A model generated the notes under the pieces. It saw nothing but the letters and a program-made list of their open reading frames with translations. It did no database searches and was not told the origin of the DNA. The position numbers and the translations under genes were made by a program. DNA of 7,615 bases from JBDREA01 sp043820265 (GTDB lineage Archaea; Altiarchaeota; Altiarchaeia; IMC4; JBDREA01), in NCBI GenBank assembly GCA_043820265.1, contig JBDREA010000065.1:1-7615 (forward strand). The letters are read 5' to 3'. Shown piece after piece: positions 1 through 6,959 of this stretch. How positions within the stretch are numbered: the stretch's first letter is position 1; each line of letters starts with the position of its first letter.

Positions 1-1581
1 TTCTATTGTTTTTATTTCAGTACCGGCCTCGTGTATGAAGGATTCTTCTGCTCGCAAGAAGATATCTCCCTCAGGCCCGTCTGCGAGAAATCCCGTTAGG
101 GTGTAGTTTCCTGGTTCGAAAACAGACACATCGATGCTGACCTTCAAACGTTCGAACTGCTCCGAGCCATATTCATCGACTCCTTCATCGGTTACTGAAT
201 CCTTTATTATGGATGCTATCGAGGTGTCTATCGGCCCCTCCACAAAAATCCAAGATTCAGGCGATATCATCTGAAGATCGACAATCCCTTCTTCTCCAGG
301 AAGAGATCCTCCCTCATAGACATAAACCGAAAACAAAGCATCCTCTGGTATTGTCATTCCACAGGGAGCCAATGATCTACTGAATCCGGTTTTGATTTCT
401 GATGTCAAAAGATAAACAGTGAATGGTATGAGATTCACTCCCTCCTGAAGGGAAATATTTTTTCTGTTGTTAAGATTATCAAAGGAGTAATATCTTTCTC
501 TTATAAATCCGCTTCCTCCATCTTCTAAAGTCTGAGGAACGCTCCAATGAAGAGAAGCATCAATTTCATAGTCGTCCGACTTGGTCGTATTAACCATGAT
601 CTCGGCAATTAACGAATCTTGCCGCCCGTCGCCGTCGAAATCTCTCGCCACGAAATTGTGACTGTTGAGTATCTCTACGAAAGGATGCTGAAAGTCGCTA
701 TGGGAGTAATTCTGGGAGAGGTTGCCAAGGAGAGAATCCAAATGTGTGCTAGGTTGTTTTTGCAAATCAACCCAAACTGAGCAAGGACAATCCAAACCGA
801 ATATATTCATCTTTCTTCCATCAAATGAAAGCGTCACATTATGCACTCCTTGATCCAGAAAGCCATGATAGATGGCGGAAACCAGTGGGGATTGCATCTC
901 GCCAAACCATGAATCGGAAGTTTTCAGAAGACCCTGCAAAGAGTAGTTACCAGGAGTAATGACATATGTTTCGATCTTCAAGTCAAGTCTATCAAAGAAT
1001 CCGTCTTTGTCTTCATCATAAGTATTTTCGGAAGAAACGCCAAAAAGTTGAGCGGACACCTCCCGGAACTGGGTGTGGTTGAAGTAAGGGGTCTTGAAAG
1101 AGGCATTATCTAAAAACACACCCTCTCTCCCAAACAATACCAAATTAATTGAATAGACTCCGTCAATACCCTCTTCATAGATGTCTTGTCCGCTAAATTC
1201 GAATGAAACATTTTTCAATCCAGTGCTATGAGATGAAGCACTGGCTGCGAAAAACATCGAGTTCTGATAGCTCTCCCTAGAAGTTAGAAGGGATTCTCCT
1301 GAAGAAACGTGCCCAATAAATCCTATAAATCCAGGTTCGAGAAATTGGAGTTCAACCTCAATCCCGAGCTGATTGAAGAAGCCATCTCCTTCAGGATCGA
1401 TTCCGTAAACGGTATAGTTGCCGGTAAACTTGGCCTCTCCTGGATTGATTAGCTCATTTTCCACAGAGGTTGTCGTAGGAATTTGGCGTTGAATTTGAGG
1501 CTCATCCTGAATGCAACCTGAGAAAAGAATAAATGTGGAAAGAAAAATGACCTTAAGATTGAATGTTAACCTAGATTTCAT
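1..1581 (-). CDS. Large secreted lipoprotein with four repeat modules, partial at the window edge
   Basis: An uninterrupted frame of 527 codons starts at an ATG at 1581 and is still open at base 1, so the C-terminus is missing. Residues 1-23 form a lipoprotein leader: basic start (K2, R4), a hydrophobic stretch, and LFSGC with C23 as the likely lipidated residue, followed by IQ and a polar Gln/Thr-rich linker. The protein is therefore probably anchored on the outer face of the membrane. The rest contains four modules of about 125-155 residues. Modules 1-3 begin with an Asp/Gly loop (near residues 61, 189 and 314), followed by a strand and, in most, a PGxY/PGNY turn; module 4 (about 468) keeps the strand and PGNYTLTGFL but has lost the loop. 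Many N-X-S/T sites fit an exported protein. The start overlaps the stop of the preceding lipoprotein gene in ATGA, so the two are probably translationally coupled. I do not recognise a specific function; a structural or adhesive role is only inferred. Confidence 0.85.
   Translation of the reverse strand, partial: MKSRLTFNLKVIFLSTFILFSGCIQDEPQIQRQIPTTTSVENELINPGEAKFTGNYTVYGIDPEGDGFFNQLGIEVELQFLEPGFIGFIGHVSSGESLLTSRESYQNSMFFAASASSHSTGLKNVSFEFSGQDIYEEGIDGVYSINLVLFGREGVFLDNASFKTPYFNHTQFREVSAQLFGVSSENTYDEDKDGFFDRLDLKIETYVITPGNYSLQGLLKTSDSWFGEMQSPLVSAIYHGFLDQGVHNVTLSFDGRKMNIFGLDCPCSVWVDLQKQPSTHLDSLLGNLSQNYSHSDFQHPFVEILNSHNFVARDFDGDGRQDSLIAEIMVNTTKSDDYEIDASLHWSVPQTLEDGGSGFIRERYYSFDNLNNRKNISLQEGVNLIPFTVYLLTSEIKTGFSRSLAPCGMTIPEDALFSVYVYEGGSLPGEEGIVDLQMISPESWIFVEGPIDTSIASIIKDSVTDEGVDEYGSEQFERLKVSIDVSVFEPGNYTLTGFLADGPEGDIFLRAEESFIHEAGTEIKTIE
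82..192 (-). repeat. Repeat module 4 of the large lipoprotein, degenerate loop
   Basis: Residues about 464-500. VDEYGSEQFERLKVSIDV replaces the Asp-rich loop, but FEPGNYTLTGFL matches the PGNYSLQGLL of module 2 closely. The module fold seems kept while the putative metal site is lost. Confidence 0.55.
541..651 (-). repeat. Repeat module 3 of the large lipoprotein
   Basis: Residues about 311-347. The loop RDFDGDGRQDSLIAEIMV keeps the DxDGDG pattern and the following strand, but the PGNY turn is replaced by KSDDYEIDASL. Confidence 0.6.
916..1026 (-). repeat. Repeat module 2 of the large lipoprotein
   Basis: Residues about 186-222. It has the clearest EF-hand-like loop, DEDKDGFFDRLDLKIE, followed by ITPGNYSLQGLL. 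The spaced Asp residues 189, 191 and 193 and G194 resemble a Ca2+-binding loop, although binding is inferred. Confidence 0.65.
1297..1413 (-). repeat. Repeat module 1 of the large lipoprotein
   Basis: Residues about 57-95. The loop reads GIDPEGDGFFNQLGIEVEL and is followed by LEPGFIGFIGHV. It aligns with the three later modules in loop, strand and turn order; the PGxY turn here is PGFI. Confidence 0.6.
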
Positions 1582-2438
1582 TCTCCCCCCGTTTTTTCAG
1601 CATCTTCTTTGGTGAGCAGTTTTCCTTCATGAGAGTATGAAACGTTCACCACACCATACACTCCAATAAGCTCATCTCCTCTCTTGAAATACCCCTTGTA
1701 ATATACCCCAAAGGTGTGTACACCATACTTTGCCCATTGTTTATCCTTATGGTAGCGGAACATTACCGTATTATTCCAGCTTATCCTATCGCTTGGTTCG
1801 AGGCCCGTTAGTCTTTTCTCCGAATGCTCACCTAAGAATAAACCCCATGAGTCATGTGAAAAAAATCCGATATATACCTCCTCGAACACATCATCGAAAG
1901 TATTTTGAAAGGTGACATTTATGTGGGGGTTCTCATCCATTCCAATATTCTGAGGAGCCTCTATCAATAGAGGCCCTCGTTCCTCTTGGAGTACAGCGGA
2001 TTTTACATCCGTCAAATAGAGATATCCTATAGAAGGTGAAGCTAACTCTTTAAAAATCACATTCTCCGGATTATCCTCTTTTATCTCCCACATGGGAGCA
2101 GAACAATATTCAGCCCAAAAGACAACAGGCTTTCCATTTAGTTTCGATACCTTCTTTCTGACATCCTCGTTTGGAACGGCAACACCCCCGATCCAGGTAG
2201 GAGGCCCCCCTTCAATCCCTGGGATGAATCGATATTCATTGATGATCTGTCCTCTGAACGTTATCGGCGTATCATTTGAACTTTGCAGGCTTCCCAAGAA
2301 AAAATCAGAGTCAAAACACATATCAGAGGATCTAATTCCCTGTTGTGCCTGTGATGGATCAGATTGGATGCAACCTGATGTGAGAATTAATGTCGTAATG
2401 AAGAGAATAGAAAAACGGAAAGAATTGCTTCCATTCAT
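1578..2438 (-). CDS. Secreted lipoprotein of unknown function, 286 aa
   Basis: The ATG at 2438 gives a leader with R9, a hydrophobic run ILFITTLIL and TSGC at 20-23, so C23 is the likely lipidation site. Residues about 55-150 look like a small beta domain (ITFRGQIINE and LNGKPVVFWAEYC have the look of an OB-like barrel, a weak impression), with C41 and C112 available for a disulfide. Residues about 158-270 look like a beta-sandwich of the CARDB/Ig-like kind, with INVTFQNT, a strand carrying EEVYIGFFSHD, and a late HTFGVYYKGYF strand. The gene begins 12 bp after the pyrE stop, with only a weak purine-rich site (AAAGAGA) before the ATG, and its stop overlaps the next lipoprotein start in ATGA. 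It is thus the fifth gene of the pyr transcription unit by layout. The leader resembles that of the next gene but the bodies do not. I cannot assign a family with certainty. Confidence 0.85.
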   Translation of the reverse strand: MNGSNSFRFSILFITTLILTSGCIQSDPSQAQQGIRSSDMCFDSDFFLGSLQSSNDTPITFRGQIINEYRFIPGIEGGPPTWIGGVAVPNEDVRKKVSKLNGKPVVFWAEYCSAPMWEIKEDNPENVIFKELASPSIGYLYLTDVKSAVLQEERGPLLIEAPQNIGMDENPHINVTFQNTFDDVFEEVYIGFFSHDSWGLFLGEHSEKRLTGLEPSDRISWNNTVMFRYHKDKQWAKYGVHTFGVYYKGYFKRGDELIGVYGVVNVSYSHEGKLLTKEDAEKTGGE

Positions 2439-2450
2439 TCTCTTTTTATA

Positions 2451-3101
2451 CTACTCGAATCCCATTTTTTCCCCCCATCCACTGGGGTCTTGGTTCCATT
2501 GAATGGCTTTTGCTGCGGCGTCGCGTTCGATGAATCCTTCGTCTGCTGCGACCTCGATTAGAGTGGGAAAGTCCGTCAAAGCATATAGGAGGATGTCTGC
2601 TGCCCGAAATCCTTCGACGGCCTTTTTCATGTTGTAGGTGAAGATTGCAAGGCATGTGTCGACGAATCCCCCCGCTGTGCGGATTGCCTCGATTGCAGCA
2701 AGTGATGAGCCGCCGGTTGATATTAGATCTTCAACAAGTATGACTTTTTGGCCGACTCCAAGGACGCCTTCAATGAGGTTTTCTTTTCCGTGTTCCTTAC
2801 TGGCCTTTCGAACATAAACAAAGGGTTTATCGAGTCGGTCGGCAAGCCACGCACCGTGAGGGATTCCCGAGGATGCGACTCCTGCGATTACGTCTGATTC
2901 AATGTGTTTTTCTTTGATCATTTTTTCGAATGACCCTATCACTTCATTTCTTTTTTCCGGGTAACCCATTAGGAGTCGGTTATCGGTGTAAATCGGGCTA
3001 AAAATCCCCGAAGCGTATTTGTATGGTTTCTCCGGGCTCAGAGTGACTGCTTTTATCTCAAGTAAAATCCTCGCAATATCCTGTGAGTTTGTCATTTTCA
3101 T
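2451..3101 (-). CDS. pyrE: Orotate phosphoribosyltransferase PyrE
   Basis: It catalyses orotate + PRPP to OMP + PPi, the fifth step of de novo pyrimidine synthesis, in the cytoplasm. The 216-residue length fits the family. Visible motifs: the orotate-side segment YASGIFSPIYTDNR (29-42); GVASSGIPHGAWLA (74-87); the catalytic-loop lysines in VRKASKEHGK (97-106); and the PRPP-binding signature VILVEDLISTGGSS (120-133) with the adjacent acidic pair E124-D125. The chosen ATG at 3101 overlaps the TGA of pyrC in ATGA, with a weak GGAT site 7 nt before it; a second ATG at 3095 would remove only two residues. The following lipoprotein gene begins 12 bp after its stop. All key residues appear intact, so this copy should be functional. 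Confidence 0.95.
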   Translation of the reverse strand: MKMTNSQDIARILLEIKAVTLSPEKPYKYASGIFSPIYTDNRLLMGYPEKRNEVIGSFEKMIKEKHIESDVIAGVASSGIPHGAWLADRLDKPFVYVRKASKEHGKENLIEGVLGVGQKVILVEDLISTGGSSLAAIEAIRTAGGFVDTCLAIFTYNMKKAVEGFRAADILLYALTDFPTLIEVAADEGFIERDAAAKAIQWNQDPSGWGEKMGFE

Positions 3102-3763
3102 CTTTTGTATCCTACTTCTTCTCCTTTATTCTTTATGAAGCTTCCGTTTTCAAAGACAAGGTACCCTCGTACAATTGTGTGAGTAGACCACCCCTTAAGG
3201 AGCTTGCCTTCATAGGGAGTCCATCCGCATTTGGACTGAAGCTCTTCTCCTCTCACTTTTCTTTTTTCGTTCAAATCCACGATCGTGAGATCCGCATCGA
3301 AACCCTTATCTAACTGACCTTTGGATTTTAAGCCGAAAATTTCTGCCGGATTCTTGCTTGTGAGATTGATAAGGGAGCCCAAACTTATACGTCTATCTGA
3401 GAGCGCGTTCAGCATCAAAGGAAGAAGTGTCTCAACTCCGGGCATACCCGCTGGTGCAGACCAGATGTCTGTTTCTTTTTCCCCCATAGGATGTGGTGCA
3501 TGATCTGTAGCTAATATGTCGCAAGCCCCAGACGATAAAGCACTCCAAAGAGATGCCTGGTCTTTGCTTGTCCTAAGGGGGGGATTAACCTTCCCAAACG
3601 AACCCAACCTTTCCATATCCTTTTCGGATAAAAACAGGTGATGAGGGGCGACTTCAAATGACACGTTACCGCCCCTCTTACCCCTAAGAATATTGACCTC
3701 TTCTATTGTCGAGACGTGGCATATGTGAATTCTACACCCAGTCTTTGCTTGGAGTTTCAACAC
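3098..3763 (-). CDS. pyrC: Dihydroorotase PyrC, C-terminal part after the frameshift
   Basis: This frame carries the second half of a class I dihydroorotase, the amidohydrolase-fold enzyme that interconverts carbamoyl-aspartate and dihydroorotate. It contains the metal ligand region HICHVST, the VAPHHLFLSE segment, substrate-side VNPPLRT, and the active-site DILATDHAPH (catalytic Asp at residue 87 of this fragment), ending with HTIVRGYLVFENG typical of the family. The coordinates begin at an internal GTG at 3763, but homologous sequence clearly continues upstream in the same frame (TSKPIDFGRSRPREAASSS, with the family's RPREA element) to the A run at 3829-3835. The GTG is therefore probably not a natural start, although it overlaps the TGA of the upstream frame and re-initiation cannot be excluded. 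Read with one extra A, the two parts give one 440-residue protein. The TGA overlaps pyrE in ATGA. Confidence 0.85.
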   Translation of the reverse strand: MLKLQAKTGCRIHICHVSTIEEVNILRGKRGGNVSFEVAPHHLFLSEKDMERLGSFGKVNPPLRTSKDQASLWSALSSGACDILATDHAPHPMGEKETDIWSAPAGMPGVETLLPLMLNALSDRRISLGSLINLTSKNPAEIFGLKSKGQLDKGFDADLTIVDLNEKRKVRGEELQSKCGWTPYEGKLLKGWSTHTIVRGYLVFENGSFIKNKGEEVGYKR

Positions 3764-4419
3764 TTTCTCAACTGAAGATGAAGCCGCTTCCCTAGGTCTG
3801 GACCTACCGAAATCAATCGGTTTGCTGGTTTTTTTGACAGTAGAGCAGTTAATCTTGACACCATTTGCTCGTCTTCCGCATGAATTGTGGCGGGGATATT
3901 TTTTTCTTTTAAGGCTGAAAAATATTTTTCGTTAATGACCGGATCATCCATCAATAGAGGACCTGTAGATGATCCCAAATAGAATTTCACCGATGCGATA
4001 TCGTCGATCTTTTCGAGTTCACCCATATTTTCTTTTGTTGCCCCGAAATGAAAACCGAAGTCTATGAACGATTTCTTTTGTGCGATCCTTCTTTTCTCTT
4101 TCAGGTTTTTTTCTGAAACTATTGACGGCGAATTGTTTGGCATGTCAAGAACTGTCGTCACCCCACCTGCGGCTGCAGCCTTGCTTCCTGAGACCCAATC
4201 CTCTTTTTTCGTTTGCCCGGGCTCCCTAAAATGCACATGCGAATCAATCAATCCCGGAAGGATAACCCTTTTTTTTGCGTCAATGACTTCTGCTGCTTTC
4301 TCTTTCTTGCTACTTTTCTTTACATCAGCTATCTTTCCATCATTGATGTAGATATCCAACTCCTGAAGTCTCCCATCTTTAAGAATTCTCCCGTTTTTTA
4401 CAAGTAGGTCGTAGCCCAT
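3757..4419 (-). CDS. pyrC: Dihydroorotase PyrC, N-terminal part before the frameshift
   Basis: This is the first half of the class I dihydroorotase: an N-terminal strand region (MGYDLLVKNGRI), the metal-binding signature DSHVHFREPG with H61, H63 and R65, the substrate segment MPNNSPS (93-99), the expected carbamylated lysine K145 in VKFYLGSSTG, and the ligand H180 in IHAEDEQ. Agreement with the family ends at S195-K196-K197, encoded by TCA AAA AAA. The last 23 residues before the TGA at 3757 are out of frame and lack family features, while the neighbouring frame continues the enzyme. Alone this 220-residue product lacks the HVS histidine and the catalytic Asp, so it should be inactive. It starts 12 bp after the pyrK stop with no strong ribosome binding site. 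The gene is either a pseudogene, mis-sequenced in a homopolymer, or recoded. Confidence 0.85.
   Translation of the reverse strand: MGYDLLVKNGRILKDGRLQELDIYINDGKIADVKKSSKKEKAAEVIDAKKRVILPGLIDSHVHFREPGQTKKEDWVSGSKAAAAGGVTTVLDMPNNSPSIVSEKNLKEKRRIAQKKSFIDFGFHFGATKENMGELEKIDDIASVKFYLGSSTGPLLMDDPVINEKYFSALKEKNIPATIHAEDEQMVSRLTALLSKKPANRLISVGPDLGKRLHLQLRKC
3793..3835 (-). other. Frameshift site in pyrC: seven-A run with two downstream hairpins
   Basis: On the coding strand, A7 occupies 3835-3829. In the upstream frame it reads TC A AAA AAA, the phase of a canonical X XXY YYZ heptamer for -1 slippage. Seven bases later come ACCGA (3821-3817) and its complement TCGGT (3810-3806), then TAGGT (3806-3802) and ACCTA (3797-3793), two possible 5-bp hairpins sharing a base. 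A -1 shift here, or one added A in DNA or RNA, joins both halves of PyrC exactly. The location is firm; the mechanism is open. Confidence 0.7.
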
Positions 4420-4431
4420 TCTCTGAGTTTC

Positions 4432-5229
4432 TCAAATCTTACATCTGCATCCGGCGGCGTCTCTGGTTTGTAACCCAAATTCAGTTTTTATCAGCTGCTC
4501 ATTTGAAAAGACAGGCCCATCAAGACAGACCAGGAGACCTGAGGGATCGAGGGTGCACTGGCCACATATCCCGTATCCACATTTCATGTATCTTTCGATG
4601 CTGTACTGACCTGGGATCTTTTCCCGAACGCAGATGTCAAGGACTCGCTTCATCATTGGTTCGGGCCCGCAGGAATAAACGTGATCGAATCTATGGGCTG
4701 TGACGAGGTCGTCGAATACGTCGCTGCAATACCCTTTCGTGCCAACGCATCCGTCTTCCGTTGAGATGTGCGATTCCAATCCCATCTCCTTGATTCGTTC
4801 GACAAAGATAAGTCTCCCCTTGGATTTGTAGCCGAACACAATTGTGCTTTTGACCTTTTGAGCCGAAAGAGATTGAAGAAGAGGAAGGAGAGGTGCTGTC
4901 CCCACTCCGCCTCCGACGACACAAACGTTCTTTCCTTTAATCTTGAATCCGTTGCCATACGGCCCTCTCACGCCGATTCTATCGCCCTCCTTGAGGTTGA
5001 CCGCCTGGGAGGTGTATTTCCCAACAGATGCGATTGTGAATTCTGCGTCATTTTTTCCAATCCTTGAATAACTGAAGGGCTTCTCACCTACTCCAGGAAG
5101 CCAAAGCATCGAGAACTGGCCTGGTCTGGCATCATGCACTAATGGCACCGTTATTGTGACGATGTCGTCTGCCATTTTTGTGGTCCCCAATATCTTAACC
5201 ATTTGGGGGGAGTTTGTTACCCTATCCAT
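4432..5229 (-). CDS. pyrK: Dihydroorotate dehydrogenase electron transfer subunit PyrK
   Basis: This iron-sulfur flavoprotein passes electrons from the FMN of PyrD to NAD+ in class 1B dihydroorotate dehydrogenase. The 265-residue chain shows, in order: a ferredoxin-reductase-like FAD domain with RPGQFSMLW (35-43) and the KPFSYS segment (50-55); the NAD-binding glycine-rich VVGGGVGTAPLLPL (104-117) and CGPEPMM (188-193); then a [2Fe-2S] cluster motif with C217, C222, C225 and C235 (KCGYGICGQC, then LLVC). The ATG at 5229 overlaps the end of pyrD by 8 nt and has GGTG 10 nt upstream (5243-5240), a good archaeal-style site. The overlap suggests coupled synthesis of the two subunits, which form a heterotetramer in characterised enzymes. 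A short C-terminal tail ends in GCRCKI, two extra cysteines beyond the cluster ligands, whose role is unknown. Confidence 0.95.
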   Translation of the reverse strand: MDRVTNSPQMVKILGTTKMADDIVTITVPLVHDARPGQFSMLWLPGVGEKPFSYSRIGKNDAEFTIASVGKYTSQAVNLKEGDRIGVRGPYGNGFKIKGKNVCVVGGGVGTAPLLPLLQSLSAQKVKSTIVFGYKSKGRLIFVERIKEMGLESHISTEDGCVGTKGYCSDVFDDLVTAHRFDHVYSCGPEPMMKRVLDICVREKIPGQYSIERYMKCGYGICGQCTLDPSGLLVCLDGPVFSNEQLIKTEFGLQTRDAAGCRCKI

Positions 5230-6145
5230 GCGCTATCCCCACCAAATCTTTGACTTTCGAGTATCCGTTTTCATCCATGAAAGATGACAGTTCTTCTGTG
5301 ATGAGTTTAAACGAGTCAAGGCCACGATACATCAACACGGTTCCCACACCCACTGCAGTGGCTCCCGCCATCAACATCTCAGCAGCATCCAAACCGGTAG
5401 TTATTCCCCCAGTCCCAATGATGGGGACATCAACTACATCAAAGATATCATAAACGCATCTGATAGCGATAGGCTTAATCGCAGGCCCAGAGAGTCCGCC
5501 TGAGTTGTTTGAAAGGATCGGCTTCGCCGACTCGACGTTGATCTTCATCCCGGGGCCGACTGAGTTGATTGCTGTGATGCCGTCTGCTCCTGCCTCCGCG
5601 ACTGCTTTAGCTATGCTTTTAATATCGGGAACATTTGGTGTAAGTTTGACGAACAAGGGAATTTTTGAGTTTCCTTTAATCTCTTTAACCACCTGGGAAG
5701 CTGCATCGGCTTTCGCACCAAATGGCAATCCGAATTCGTCTTTTACATTCGGACAAGATATGTTAGCTTCAATCAAAGAGGGTTTAATTTCTTCTAGTCG
5801 TCGCGCAATTTCTCCGTAGTCTTCTGTCGTTTTCCCGTAGAAACTCGCAATTACCGGGGCATCGATTTCCTTCAATGCAACTTTTAGTTCGTCGAAGGCT
5901 TCTTGACCCTGAGTAGACAGTCCGACACAATTCAATAACCCAGATTGTACTTCACAGACGACAGGTTCCTTGTGCCCTTCTCTTCTTTCTAATCCAATAG
6001 ATTTAATTGTAACAGCTCCAGCACCGAGCTCAACTGCGCGTTTTAGAGTGGACGCTGTGACTCCCAGAAATCCGCTGGCAAGGATTGTAGGATTTGCCAA
6101 TTCAACCCCGCAGACTTCACAAGATAAATCAACTTTAGCAGACAT
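5222..6145 (-). CDS. pyrD: Dihydroorotate dehydrogenase class 1B catalytic subunit PyrD
   Basis: It oxidises dihydroorotate to orotate using FMN, passing electrons to PyrK. The 307-residue TIM-barrel length fits the family. Visible features: NPTILASGFLG (18-28), FMN-contacting K48 in TIKSIG, NCVGLSTQG (72-80), NISCPNV (128-134) with C131 as the catalytic base expected in class 1 enzymes, VKLTPNV (166-172), SGGLSGPAIKP (215-225), and the phosphate-binding IIGTGGITTG (242-251) plus GATAVGVGT. The adjacent pyrK confirms the NAD-linked 1B type. The ATG at 6145 is preceded by GGTGG 9 nt upstream; an AGGAGG directly abutting the ATG is too close to act as its ribosome binding site. It is the first gene of the pyr unit, 58 bp after the toxin gene. 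The N-terminal CEVCG pair is slightly unusual but not obviously functional. Confidence 0.96.
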   Translation of the reverse strand: MSAKVDLSCEVCGVELANPTILASGFLGVTASTLKRAVELGAGAVTIKSIGLERREGHKEPVVCEVQSGLLNCVGLSTQGQEAFDELKVALKEIDAPVIASFYGKTTEDYGEIARRLEEIKPSLIEANISCPNVKDEFGLPFGAKADAASQVVKEIKGNSKIPLFVKLTPNVPDIKSIAKAVAEAGADGITAINSVGPGMKINVESAKPILSNNSGGLSGPAIKPIAIRCVYDIFDVVDVPIIGTGGITTGLDAAEMLMAGATAVGVGTVLMYRGLDSFKLITEELSSFMDENGYSKVKDLVGIAHG

Positions 6146-6154
6146 CCTCCTAAA

Positions 6155-6190
6155 CCACCTATAAATTATTCTCCCTCGAAGGTTAAAAAG
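6155..6190 (-). promoter_or_regulatory. Candidate promoter and ribosome binding site of the pyr operon
   Basis: The 58-bp gap between abiEii and pyrD holds a T-rich CTTTTTAA (6190-6183 on the minus strand) that could be a weak TATA element, placing a start near 6160 and leaving a short leader with GGTGG at 6159-6155. The same T-rich stretch could equally act as a poly-T terminator for the abiE unit. No strong hairpin is seen. Read-through from the toxin genes therefore remains possible. Confidence 0.35.
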
Positions 6191-6203
6191 AAATGGATGC
6201 TAA

Positions 6204-6959
6204 TCATTTTGTTTTTTCTGCCCAATCGAGGACGGAATTTTTTACTTCTCCGAAGGGGGTGAGGGATCGGGCGAGGAGTTGTTGGAGTTCTCCGCTCCAA
6301 TATTGTTTTTTTTCGGCTATTTTTGCTTCGAAAAGAGAATATTTGTAGGTCTGGTTGTAGAAATCGAGTTTCGAGTTTACGAGCTCCCTATCGAATGGGG
6401 TGTTTTTCTCAGCTATAAGATAGGCGAGATCGTAGAGGTCGCGGGCTTTGTCGCGGGTGAAGATGGCGCGGACTTTTTCGGCGGCAACTTCAACTAGCGC
6501 CATCCCCTGAATTATCTTTACGGGGAGGTTGTAGCCGGCGTGCTCGAAGGTGTGGGATTGTGTTTCGTGTTTGACTTCGTCTCGGCTGCTGATCTCGACG
6601 TAGACATGGCTTACGTCTTTTTCTGTGGTGTGCAGTGGCCCCTCGCATGCGAATTTGAATGAGTTGATGAACCGGTCTTTTTTCAGGATTTTGATTTTGT
6701 TTTGTATCCCAAAAAGGCTTAAGGAATCTGATACGTCTTCAGCGAGGTTTTCAGGTATTGTGCCTTGGCTTGTGAAGTCGAGGTCTTCGCTGAAACGAGG
6801 AAGTTCGTGGAAGAACCAAAGATAGGTGCCGCCTTTGAATACGAGGGGGTATTCTGCGAGAGTTGCCAGCATGACGGCTTGAAGATAGTGTTTTTCCTGC
6901 TGCCAAGCCCTTACATTGTTGATTTTCGCCAGTTTGACGATGGCATCCTTTGAGATCAT
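6204..6959 (-). CDS. abiEii: AbiEii-family nucleotidyltransferase toxin
   Basis: This 251-residue protein is the toxin of an AbiE-type toxin-antitoxin pair, a DNA polymerase beta-like nucleotidyltransferase. Motif I is FKGGTYLWFFHELPRFSEDLDF (broken here: FKGGTYLW at 41-48, RFSEDLDF at 55-62), with G43-G44 and the D59/D61 metal-binding pair intact. A possible third acidic residue lies in YVEIS. The later family motif is K162, R169 and RDLYDL (173-178). I start at the ATG at 6959, not at a GTG 9 nt upstream: the ATG overlaps the antitoxin stop as ATGA and has AGGTGG at 6970-6965, 5 nt ahead, whereas the GTG lies inside that ribosome binding site. In studied AbiE systems the toxin is bacteriostatic and AbiEi neutralises it, with phage abortive infection as one outcome. 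The substrate here cannot be told from sequence. The motifs look intact, so the toxin is probably active. Confidence 0.92.
   Translation of the reverse strand: MISKDAIVKLAKINNVRAWQQEKHYLQAVMLATLAEYPLVFKGGTYLWFFHELPRFSEDLDFTSQGTIPENLAEDVSDSLSLFGIQNKIKILKKDRFINSFKFACEGPLHTTEKDVSHVYVEISSRDEVKHETQSHTFEHAGYNLPVKIIQGMALVEVAAEKVRAIFTRDKARDLYDLAYLIAEKNTPFDRELVNSKLDFYNQTYKYSLFEAKIAEKKQYWSGELQQLLARSLTPFGEVKNSVLDWAEKTK

Noticed and set aside
2092..2502. Plus-strand open frame of 136 codons
   Set aside because: It lies opposite the lipoprotein gene and the end of pyrE, which have clear leaders and motifs; no ribosome binding site or recognisable domain.
3098..3763. The C-terminal pyrC part as an independent gene starting at GTG 3763
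   Set aside because: Dihydroorotase sequence continues upstream in the same frame to the A7 run, so the GTG is internal to the original gene; re-initiation remains only a remote possibility.
5505..5819. Plus-strand open frame of 104 codons
   Set aside because: It is antisense to pyrD across conserved FMN and active-site motifs; its composition is what an antisense frame would give.
6146..6151. AGGAGG as the pyrD ribosome binding site
   Set aside because: It abuts the ATG with no spacer, and no suitable start lies a short distance downstream; GGTGG 9 nt upstream fits better.
6160..6168. AATTTATAG as the pyrD TATA box
   Set aside because: A start 25 bases downstream would fall inside pyrD, past its ATG.
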